DNA of 30,213 bases. It comes from JACKCP01 sp050253255 (GTDB taxonomy: Bacteria > Desulfobacterota > Desulfobacteria > Desulfobacterales > JACKCP01). The translations under genes were made by a program, and so were the position numbers. Positions 24,743 to 30,213 of the stretch are shown in pieces (position 1 is the stretch's first letter; each line of letters begins with the position of its first letter). The stretch spans positions 1 through 30,213 of the forward strand of contig JBFWJK010000020.1 of assembly GCA_050253255.1 (NCBI GenBank), read 5' to 3'. The notes beneath the pieces were generated by a model. That model saw only the letters and a program-made list of their open reading frames with translations, was not told the origin of the DNA and searched no databases.

Positions 24743-25780
24743 CTACACAGCCTGAGGCGGAATTAAAAGCCCTTTTTCCTCGCTAAGCCCGAACATTATG
24801 TTCATATTTTGAATTGCCTGCCCGGAAGCACCTTTCACAAGATTATCAATAACAGACACAATAACAATCCTGCCGGAATCAGCATCAAGTTTAAGTCCTA
24901 TATCGCAAAAGTTTGTTCCAGCAACATCTTTAATGTTAGGGAACTCACCTTCAGGCAAAATCCTTACAAATCTCGAGTCTTTATAAAAATCTGACAGAAT
25001 CCCTCTTAACTCGTTTTCAGAAACAGCTCCAAAGGACTTTGCATATATTGTTGCAAGCATCCCGCGCACAGCAGGAATAAGATGAGGGGTAAAACAGACC
25101 GCAGCTGTTCCTCCGGACGCTTCTGAAATTTTTTCCTCAATCTCGGGCCTGTGTCTGTGTGCCATAACTTTGTAGGCCTTGAAACCTTCATCTACCTCAC
25201 AAAAATGAGTTCCAATGGACAGCCCCCTGCCGGCTCCGCTGACTCCTGATTTGGCATCGATGACAATATCATCACTTTTTATCTTCCCTGATTTAACAAG
25301 AGGGAGAAGACCTAGAAGACTGCATGTGGGATAGCAGCCCGGATTACCAATAAGACTTGCCCCCATTATTTTTTCATGATTGATCTCACAAAGACCGTAA
25401 ACAGACTTTTCAAGACATTTCAAAGCCTTATGCTCACAATAATATTGTTCATATGAATCCTTTGACCTGAACCTGAAATCAGCAGAAAGATCGACAACCT
25501 TGACTCCTGATTCAAGAAGTCCGGGGATTATTTCCATAGGTATTTTATGAGGAAGGGCTGTAAAAACCACATCACATTTATCAGCAGTTTTATCCGGATC
25601 AAACTCTTCAATCTTGAGATCAGCAATTGTTCTTAAAGAAGGATAAAGCTCTGAAAAAATTCGACCGGAATACTGCCGCGAAGTAATACATGAAATTTTC
25701 ACATCAGGATGAAAACTCAAAAGCCGTACAAGCTCAGCTCCTGTATAACCGGTTCCACCTATTATACCTGCCCTTATCAT
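24743..25780 (-). CDS. argC: N-acetyl-gamma-glutamyl-phosphate reductase
   Basis: NADPH-dependent reduction of N-acetylglutamyl phosphate in arginine synthesis. The 345-residue protein begins with the nucleotide-binding GIIGGTGYTGAELVRLL and has the catalytic Cys149 in GNPGCYPT, DLSADFRF (97-104), and HRHRPEIE. Length and motifs fit the classic type 1 ArgC. GGAG lies eight bases before the ATG. It is first in a run with folD; no other arg gene is in the window. Confidence 0.96.
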   Translation of the reverse strand: MIRAGIIGGTGYTGAELVRLLSFHPDVKISCITSRQYSGRIFSELYPSLRTIADLKIEEFDPDKTADKCDVVFTALPHKIPMEIIPGLLESGVKVVDLSADFRFRSKDSYEQYYCEHKALKCLEKSVYGLCEINHEKIMGASLIGNPGCYPTCSLLGLLPLVKSGKIKSDDIVIDAKSGVSGAGRGLSIGTHFCEVDEGFKAYKVMAHRHRPEIEEKISEASGGTAAVCFTPHLIPAVRGMLATIYAKSFGAVSENELRGILSDFYKDSRFVRILPEGEFPNIKDVAGTNFCDIGLKLDADSGRIVIVSVIDNLVKGASGQAIQNMNIMFGLSEEKGLLIPPQAV

Positions 25781-26250
25781 TAAAATATCTCCAAAATTAT
25801 AAATTTTAATCTATATAAACTATGAAACAAACTTCCCTATACCAAAAAAAAACAAGATTAAAAACAGGTTTTGTATTTTTAAGCCCTGTATTTCTAACAG
25901 GCAGAAAAAGTTATCCGCCCCCGGAAAAACTAAATCCTGCCATATCAAAACACAGCGCCGGCTGCCGTATTTTTTGCACAAGCTAACTTGATACCCGGTC
26001 AGATAAAAGGCAAGCTTTAAAGCCAGCCCGCAGCAGAGCAAACGATAAACATTTAAAATCAATACAAATTAAAAACAAATTAATAAAGAACAATTATTAT
26101 TTCCAAACAATTATCAATATAAAAATAAATTGTGCACTGCAAAAAAAACACCTTGACATAAAAAATTTTTTAATTAAAATTTAGTCATGGCTTTATCCAG
26201 GATTCTTACAAAAATAATCTATAAAATTCTCTCAATCAAGGAGGTTTAAA
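25781..26250. other. 470-base divergent region between argC and the phasin genes
   Basis: Holds the argC promoter (a weak minus-strand candidate: -10 TAAAAT at 25803-25808, -35 TTGTTT at 25825-25830) and the strong phasin promoter (26153-26180). A somewhat more GC-rich stretch, 25890-26040, contains short inverted repeats (CCTGT/ACAGG near 25884-25901, GCTTTAAAGC near 26013) but no ORF I trust. An 80-codon minus-strand ORF here is Leu/Phe-rich and unsupported. Confidence 0.5.
26153..26180 (+). promoter_or_regulatory. near-consensus sigma70 promoter of the phasin locus
   Basis: Perfect TTGACA (26153-26158), a 16-base spacer and TAAAAT (26175-26180). The transcript would start near 26187, with a leader of about 64 bases ending in AAGGAGG (26238-26244), six bases before the ATG. 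Both elements suggest strong expression. Confidence 0.8.
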
Positions 26251-26559
26251 ATGAAAACCATGGAACCGACAAAAATGATGCAGCAAATGATTGATTTTCA
26301 GAAAACTGCTTTTGAAAACAGCTATAATGCAATGATAATGATGCAGTCTCAAACTGAAAAAATGGCTGAATCTCTTTTGTCAAAGAACTCCATTCTTCCT
26401 GAAGAAGGACAGAAAATGATAAATGAATGGATACTGGCTTTTAAAAAAGGCCGCGATGATTTCAAAAAATCAGTTGATGATAACTTTGCAAAAATGGAAG
26501 AGTACTTCACCTCTGCTGTAAAAACTGCTAAATCTGCCGCAAAGGGCGAATCTAAATAA
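26251..26559 (+). CDS. phasin-like protein 1
   Basis: A 102-residue, all-helical, Met/Lys-rich amphipathic protein with no signal peptide or membrane segment. Phasins coat polyhydroxyalkanoate granules and control their size. The N-terminal part (MMQQMIDFQKTAFENSYNAM) and the central LPEEGQKMINEWILAFKKG plus DFKKSVDDNFAKMEEYF are typical of short phasins. The tail is Ala/Lys-rich (VKTAKSAAKGESK). The LPEE..K.I.EW...DFK.S motif recurs in the next gene, so the two are paralogues. It has the strongest promoter and ribosome site in the window and is followed by a stable hairpin. Confidence 0.78.
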   Translation: MKTMEPTKMMQQMIDFQKTAFENSYNAMIMMQSQTEKMAESLLSKNSILPEEGQKMINEWILAFKKGRDDFKKSVDDNFAKMEEYFTSAVKTAKSAAKGESK

Positions 26560-26571
26560 TTTTCCAGCAAC

Positions 26572-26602
26572 AATATGAGTCCGTATTATCCGGACTCATA
26601 TT
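26572..26602 (+). other. 12-bp intercistronic hairpin without U tract
   Basis: AATATGAGTCCG (26572-26583) pairs perfectly with CGGACTCATATT (26591-26602) around a seven-base loop. No T run follows, so it is more likely an mRNA-stabilising or partial stop element than a full terminator. It lies between the first and second phasin genes. Confidence 0.7.
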
Positions 26603-26636
26603 AAAATTATCAACACAAGAATTTCAGGGGAATTTC

Positions 26637-26906
26637 ATGAATCAGACAGAAATGCTTAAAAATATTCTTAACTGGTATTCCAGCTCATTTCAAAACACTG
26701 TAAATGTTATAAATCTCTACCAGGATCAGGCTGAAAATCTCACAAAAAATTTTATAACTAATTCCAATCTGCCTGAGGAGTCAAAAAAAGTTATAGAAGA
26801 ATGGTTTGAGTTTATGCGCCAGAGCCAGGCAGACTTCAAAGAATCTATGGAGACCGGCCTTAAACAACTTGAAACTTATCTTGTATCTCTTGTTCCCGAG
26901 GACTAA
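26637..26906 (+). CDS. phasin-like protein 2
   Basis: An 89-residue helical protein, paralogous to the gene before: NLPEESKKVIEEWFEFMRQSQADFKESMETGLKQLETYL aligns with the LPEEGQ..EW...DFKKS...EEYF segment there. The N-terminal half differs (MLKNILNWYSSSFQNTVNVINLYQDQ). Its AGGGG ribosome site is weaker. It is downstream of the 12-bp hairpin and has no promoter of its own that I can see, so it is probably made in smaller amounts. A granule-surface role is inferred from the family. Confidence 0.7.
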   Translation: MNQTEMLKNILNWYSSSFQNTVNVINLYQDQAENLTKNFITNSNLPEESKKVIEEWFEFMRQSQADFKESMETGLKQLETYLVSLVPED

Positions 26907-26927
26907 ATTTATTTAAAGAGGTTTACC

Positions 26928-27422
26928 ATGACTCAAAAAAACAAATTTAATGATTTTTTTTCAGGATTTGATTTTATGATGCCTGAAAATTCTTCTCTTT
27001 TTCCTGTTGCAGATTTCAATGAAATTTTTACTTCAGGTATGAAACTTTTTGAAGAAGCATCACAAATTTCTAAAGATTTTATGTTCAAAGGCTTTGACAG
27101 CTCTAATTTTTTTTCATTTTTTGAAAATTCAGCTGAAATAATGTCTTCTTCTTATTCAGGTTACCTTGAAATGATGGGTTTTATTTCAAAAGAGTCCTAT
27201 GATCAGCTTGTAGAAAAATATAATGAAATTCAAAGTGAAATCAACAAACAGAAAAAACAGATTTCCCAGAAAGATACAAAAATAAAAGATCAGGAAAAGA
27301 AACTTAAGACTGTAGAAAGAGATATTAAAGGTTTTGAAAAGAAAATAAAAGACCTTGAAAATGAACTGGCTGCAGAAAAAATAAATAAAACAACAGCCCA
27401 GCAGAAAAAAGACGCATCTTAA
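26928..27422 (+). CDS. coiled-coil, PhaE/phasin-like protein
   Basis: 164 residues. The first 80 are rich in Phe, Ser and Met (FFSGFDFMMPE, SNFFSFFENSAEIM) and hydrophobic without a membrane span; residues about 91-158 form a long, highly charged coiled coil (QLVEKYNEIQSEINKQKKQI and on). The junction SGYLEMMGFISKESYDQLVEKYNE resembles the segment before the coiled coil in class III synthase subunit PhaE and related phasins, where it contacts the synthase. I infer a PHA-granule or synthase-binding role; no PHA synthase gene is in the window. It follows the second phasin by 21 bases and ends before a terminator. Confidence 0.6.
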   Translation: MTQKNKFNDFFSGFDFMMPENSSLFPVADFNEIFTSGMKLFEEASQISKDFMFKGFDSSNFFSFFENSAEIMSSSYSGYLEMMGFISKESYDQLVEKYNEIQSEINKQKKQISQKDTKIKDQEKKLKTVERDIKGFEKKIKDLENELAAEKINKTTAQQKKDAS

Positions 27423-27512
27423 AGGCTGTTAAATATTATTTTTCACCCTTAAATTTTAAAACTTCTTTTTTTCAGCAGTAACTGAAAAAACATACTTTTA
27501 TTCCATTAATAC

Positions 27513-27554
27513 AAATGGAGATACCTTGTTAATTCAAGGCATTCTCCATTTTTT
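27513..27554 (+). terminator. rho-independent terminator of the phasin locus
   Basis: AAATGGAGA (27513-27521) pairs with TCTCCATTT (27543-27551) and CCTTG (27524-27528) with CAAGG (27535-27539), with a small internal loop, followed by a T run to 27554. A smaller hairpin (TTTTTTCAG/CTGAAAAAA) lies just upstream, about 27467-27490. Confidence 0.8.
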
Positions 27555-27575
27555 ATTTATAATAAATTAAAGCAA

Positions 27576-28064
27576 TCAGGCCATACAGCATTTTTTATAT
27601 TTTTTGCCGCTGCCGCATGGGCACGGTTCGTTACGACCGATTTTTTTATCCTCTCTTACATAAGTTTCAGGGACTACAGGCTCTCCGTCAAAAAAATACC
27701 ATCTATCCTCTTCTTTTTTGAAAACAGCCATTTCATGATGAGTTATAGTTTCAAGTTTTTGCCTGTACTTGACCTTGAACTCTATGACACCTTCCTCATC
27801 CTCTTTGAGCCCCTTATTTATGTCAAGAATCTCAAATCCAAGCCAGCTTGATTCTTCCGACCATTTTTTAGTTGCTTTTTTATCATGCTGGGCCTTCTGC
27901 TCAGGATGAATTGTATCATAAATATAATCAAGCTCTCCAAGAGTATAGGCACTGTATCTTGATCTTAAAAGCGCTTCGCATGTTTCAGGCAGAACTTCTC
28001 CCTTGATATAAGGCTCGCAGCATTTGGAATAATCAAGACCGCTGTTGCAGGGGCAATTTGTCAT
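27576..28064 (-). CDS. YchJ-family protein with two SEC-C motifs
   Basis: I choose the ATG at 28064 (162 residues): AGGAG lies seven or eight bases before it, and the upstream in-frame ATG at 28100 has no such site. It begins with a degenerate SEC-C motif (CPCNSGLDYSKCC), then the YchJ/UPF0225 domain (SRYSAYTLGELDYIYDTIHPEQK; WLGFEILDI; HHEMAVFKKEEDRWYFFDG), then a full SEC-C (CPCGSGKKYKKCC). The domain resembles the NTF2-like fold; SEC-C binds zinc. The function is unknown. It follows the methionine aminopeptidase gene and may be co-transcribed with it. Confidence 0.85.
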   Translation of the reverse strand: MTNCPCNSGLDYSKCCEPYIKGEVLPETCEALLRSRYSAYTLGELDYIYDTIHPEQKAQHDKKATKKWSEESSWLGFEILDINKGLKEDEEGVIEFKVKYRQKLETITHHEMAVFKKEEDRWYFFDGEPVVPETYVREDKKIGRNEPCPCGSGKKYKKCCMA

Positions 28065-28114
28065 TTTTTTATCTCCTGATAAGTTTCCTAAAGTTTTCAA
28101 TAAAAATCAACCAA

Positions 28115-29011
28115 TTACAATTCAAAAGGGGTAAGACTTTCATACCCGTTTTCGGTAACAACTATTGTCTGCTCAAACTGGGCTGAAAGAGAACCGTCTC
28201 TTGTAACAGCTGTCCAGCCGTCATCTAAAATATCTACATCCTTTTTACCCAGATTAAGCATAGGTTCAATTGTAAAAGTCATGTTTTCCACAAGGGGAAC
28301 GCCATAACCTCTTCTGCCGAAGTGCATAATCTGAGGGGGTTCATGGAACTCAATACCTACTCCGTGCCCGACAAACTCTCTTACAACCGAGCACCCGTTT
28401 TTTTCAGCATAGGACTGAATTGCATATCCTATATCACCGGTTGTGGCTCCCGGAGCAACAGCTTCAAGCCCTCTTTTTAAAGCCTCTCTGCATTTCATCA
28501 CAAGTTCTCTTGCCTCTGCTGAAGGAGTGCCTGCAAAATAAGTATAGTTTGCATCTGCATAAAAACCGTTTAAAATTGTAGTTATATCGACATTTACAAT
28601 ATCACCATCTTCAATAACTCTCGGCCCTGGGATTCCGTGACAAATAACTTCATTGACCGATACGCAGACACTTTTAGGATACCCCCTGTAATTTAACGGA
28701 GCAGGAGTGCCTCCGTTTTTCAGGGTAAAATCATGGACAAGTGTGTTGATTTCATCTGTTGTTATACCCGGCCTCAATATTTTCTCAACCTCATGATGGG
28801 TTGCCATTACAAGATTTCCGGCTTTTCTTATCCCCTCGATTTCTTCAGGAGTCTTGAGCCGGATACCATATTTTTTGATGTAGTATGATTTTATATCTGT
28901 TTGCGGATTAATAATTTTCATACAGCATTTCTTATATTTAAGCCCGCTTCCGCACGGACATGGATCATTTCTGCCGATTTTTTTCTTACCTGCAATATTT
29001 GTCAAAACCAA
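28115..29011 (-). CDS. map: methionine aminopeptidase type I with N-terminal SEC-C motif
   Basis: Removes the initiator Met from nascent proteins. The 298-residue protein starts with a SEC-C zinc motif, C18PCGSGLKYKKCC30, then the type I Map domain: VCVSVNEVICHGIP with the conserved His, VNVDITTILNGFYADANYTYF with the two Asp ligands, FVGHGVG, TIEPML and QFEQTIVV. The start is a TTG (29011) or a TTG two codons on; neither has a good Shine-Dalgarno sequence. Map with an N-terminal SEC-C occurs in several bacteria and probably favours binding near the ribosome. It is 50 bases upstream of the chosen ychJ-like start and divergent from the DJ-1 gene. Confidence 0.93.
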   Translation of the reverse strand: MVLTNIAGKKKIGRNDPCPCGSGLKYKKCCMKIINPQTDIKSYYIKKYGIRLKTPEEIEGIRKAGNLVMATHHEVEKILRPGITTDEINTLVHDFTLKNGGTPAPLNYRGYPKSVCVSVNEVICHGIPGPRVIEDGDIVNVDITTILNGFYADANYTYFAGTPSAEARELVMKCREALKRGLEAVAPGATTGDIGYAIQSYAEKNGCSVVREFVGHGVGIEFHEPPQIMHFGRRGYGVPLVENMTFTIEPMLNLGKKDVDILDDGWTAVTRDGSLSAQFEQTIVVTENGYESLTPFEL

Positions 29012-29044
29012 TATCTTTCTTTTTTTCCTATTATCTGTTATTTT

Positions 29045-29072
29045 TTTAACTTTGAAAATATCCCCATATAAT
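29045..29072 (+). promoter_or_regulatory. promoter candidate for the DJ-1/thioesterase run, within an imperfect dyad
   Basis: TTTAAC (29045-29050), a 16-base spacer and a perfect TATAAT (29067-29072), with transcription starting near 29079 and GGAGG ahead of the ATG at 29112. The same stretch (about 29051-29079) is an imperfect dyad, TTTGAAAATAT against ATATAATTTTCAAG, which could bind a regulator of both divergent genes. Confidence 0.45.
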
Positions 29073-29111
29073 TTTCAAGTCAATCAAATATAACAATAAT
29101 ATGGAGGAATC

Positions 29112-29633
29112 ATGGAGCTTACAGGTAAAAAAAGTGTAATTTTTGTTGAAGAACAGTTCAATGATCAGGAATTCTGGTATCCCTACTACAGGCTTCTCGA
29201 GGCAGGATCAGACGTTGTTGTGTGCGGGAGCGGCAGAACCTCTGTATTTACAGGAAAAGCAGGTACACAGACAAAAGCGGACACAGATGCATCTGCTCTT
29301 AATCCTGACGATTATGACATTCTTATAATACCAGGAGGATTTGCACCTGATTTCATGAGAAGAAACAAGGATATGGTGAGCTTTGTTTCAGAAATGAATC
29401 TTAAAAACAAGGTAATTGCATCCATATGTCACGGTGGCTGGATGCTTGTTTCAGCAAAGATTCTGAACAACAGAAAAGCAACATCTTTTTTTGCAATAAA
29501 AGATGACATGATAAATGCAGGAGCCAGCTGGGTTGACGAACAGGTGGTTGAAGACGGCAATCTCATTACAAGCAGAACACCCGACGACCTCCCTGCATTC
29601 ATGAGAACAATAATAGCAAAATTCAAAGCCTGA
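29112..29633 (+). CDS. DJ-1/PfpI family protein
   Basis: A 173-residue single-domain member of the DJ-1/PfpI (glutamine-amidotransferase-like) superfamily. Glu13/Glu14 in VIFVEEQFNDQE, IIPGGFAPDFMRRN (73-86) and the nucleophile elbow ICHGGW with Cys106-His107 fit the PfpI/YhbO type. Members include deglycase/chaperone proteins and proteases; the actual reaction of most is uncertain. Cytoplasmic. GGAGG lies before the ATG. It is the first gene of a run with the thioesterase (five bases downstream). Confidence 0.88.
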   Translation: MELTGKKSVIFVEEQFNDQEFWYPYYRLLEAGSDVVVCGSGRTSVFTGKAGTQTKADTDASALNPDDYDILIIPGGFAPDFMRRNKDMVSFVSEMNLKNKVIASICHGGWMLVSAKILNNRKATSFFAIKDDMINAGASWVDEQVVEDGNLITSRTPDDLPAFMRTIIAKFKA

Positions 29634-29638
29634 AAAAT

Positions 29639-30067
29639 ATGTCTGTAATTTACCCTGAACACAAACTTATTTTCCGTCCGCCGCTGAGCTACATAGATCT
29701 GGGAAAAGTTGTTTATAACGGGCGCTACCCTGACATTTACAACTATGCCAGGGATGAGTACATGAGAAGCCTTGGCTATCCCTATACAAAGCTTAACAAC
29801 GAGGATGAAAAGCATCTTACTGTAATCGAGGCGAATATTAAATTCAGAAAACCTCTGTATTATGATGAAGAAACAACAATTGTTTCAAGGGTCGAAAAAA
29901 TCGGCTCCAGAAGCATTGTTTTTGATCAGAGAATTTATAAAGACAAAATGTCCACACTGGCCAACGAGTCAAAATTTATAATGGTGTGCATAGACAATAC
30001 ATTCAGATCATCTTCAATACCTGCTTCACTGAAAAAGGCTTTTGAAAATGGGCCTGTCAGCAGATAA
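29639..30067 (+). CDS. hotdog-fold acyl-CoA thioesterase (YbgC/4HBT-like)
   Basis: A 142-residue hotdog-fold protein. The segment RPPLSYIDLGKVVYNGRYPDIYNYARDEYMRSLG carries the 4HBT/YbgC signature, with Asp20 and the VYNGRY helix start; the usual His in DxxGHVxN is replaced by Lys (DLGKVVYN), which may change substrate or activity. Strands FRKPLYYDEETTIVSRVEKIG and SIVFDQRIY follow. It is expected to hydrolyse acyl-CoA or acyl-ACP thioesters in the cytoplasm. It starts five bases after the DJ-1 gene without a clear ribosome site and overlaps the next gene by 20 bases. Confidence 0.8.
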   Translation: MSVIYPEHKLIFRPPLSYIDLGKVVYNGRYPDIYNYARDEYMRSLGYPYTKLNNEDEKHLTVIEANIKFRKPLYYDEETTIVSRVEKIGSRSIVFDQRIYKDKMSTLANESKFIMVCIDNTFRSSSIPASLKKAFENGPVSR

Positions 30068-30213
30068 AAAACAGCCGGTTATAGGAGTCATGGGAGGGGG
30101 AACCGCCTCTCCCGTACATTATAAAATGGCCTATGAACTAGGGAAGTACATTGCCGGCAGCAATTTCATTCTTTTAAACGGAGGAAGAAACAAGGGTATA
30201 ATGGAAGCCTCAG
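30048..30213 (+). CDS. LOG/TIGR00725-like Rossmann protein, 3' end beyond the window
   Basis: Starts at the ATG at 30048 inside the end of the thioesterase gene (20-base overlap) and stays open for 55 codons to the window edge. The visible sequence, VIGVMGGGTASPVHYKMAYELGKYIA followed by FILLNGGRNKGIMEAS, has the glycine-rich first loop and GG..GIMEA motif of the SLOG/lysine-decarboxylase-like family (TIGR00725), related to DprA and cytokinin-activating LOG. Such proteins bind nucleotide-like ligands; the role here is unknown. Confidence 0.75.
   Translation, partial: MGLSADKKQPVIGVMGGGTASPVHYKMAYELGKYIAGSNFILLNGGRNKGIMEAS

Noticed and set aside
25820..26062. 80-codon minus-strand ORF upstream of argC
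   Set aside because: Low-complexity Leu/Phe-rich sequence with no domain or start signal; looks like intergenic DNA.
1..30213. CRP-type operators (TGTGA-N6-TCACA) given the adenylate cyclase
   Set aside because: I looked in the main intergenic regions by eye and found no convincing full site.
1..30213. Mobile elements, CRISPR arrays, tRNA or rRNA genes
   Set aside because: No transposase or integrase, no regularly spaced repeats and no tRNA-like cloverleaf or rRNA segment was seen; base composition looks uniform.

Overview
The window reads as a chromosomal segment of a low-GC, anaerobic Desulfobacterota bacterium (Desulfobacterales-like). This rests on recalled family resemblance, not a search. 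The pointers are a class I adenylate cyclase outside the Gammaproteobacteria, a tandem-domain ThyX, a NIL-ferredoxin protein, an SEC-C-tagged methionine aminopeptidase and phasin genes. Almost all of it is housekeeping or biosynthetic. I see no transposase, integrase, phage gene, tRNA, rRNA or CRISPR array.

Layout, left to right. (1) 1-1102: the 3' end of an unrecognised gene, a non-coding stretch with a possible small RNA ending in a strong terminator, and a cold-shock gene with its own terminator. (2) 1313-4144 (+): a promoter followed by a tight three-gene run, NIL/2x[4Fe-4S] protein - MnmA-type tRNA thiouridylase - MtaB-type methylthiotransferase, all linked to sulfur and iron-sulfur chemistry and mostly to tRNA thiolation. 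(3) 4148-6242: a class I adenylate cyclase (-) and a small four-cysteine protein (+) whose ATG codons share one CCATGG. (4) 6232-9552 (-): HAD phosphatase, hisE, hisG and a double-domain ThyX. (5) 9672-12295 (-): XRE-cupin regulator, leuC, leuD and a terminator. (6) 12420-14412 (+): nested inverted repeats, pyrD, then a secreted chalcone-isomerase-fold protein, ending at a terminator shared with the opposing operon. (7) 14423-22424 (-): secA followed by a compact cluster clpS-clpA-aat-exoI-transglutaminase-like gene. It brings three components of the Leu/N-degron pathway (L/F-transferase, adaptor, unfoldase) together. (8) 22656-25780 (-): argC, folD, a membrane-anchored M23 peptidase and a terminator. 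(9) 26153-27554 (+): a near-consensus promoter driving two paralogous phasin-like proteins and a coiled-coil PhaE-like protein, with a 12-bp intercistronic hairpin and a terminator; this suggests polyhydroxyalkanoate granules. (10) 27576-29011 (-): methionine aminopeptidase with an SEC-C tag and a YchJ-like SEC-C protein. (11) 29045-30213 (+): a DJ-1/PfpI protein, a hotdog thioesterase and the 5' end of a LOG/TIGR00725-like gene that runs off the window.

The points most worth a second look are the ferredoxin-MnmA pairing (MnmA carries three cysteines in a possible cluster-binding arrangement), the composite ThyX whose catalytic motif is split between two halves, the phasin locus, the overlapping divergent start codons, and the nested inverted repeats before pyrD. 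None is proven to be a new system from sequence alone.
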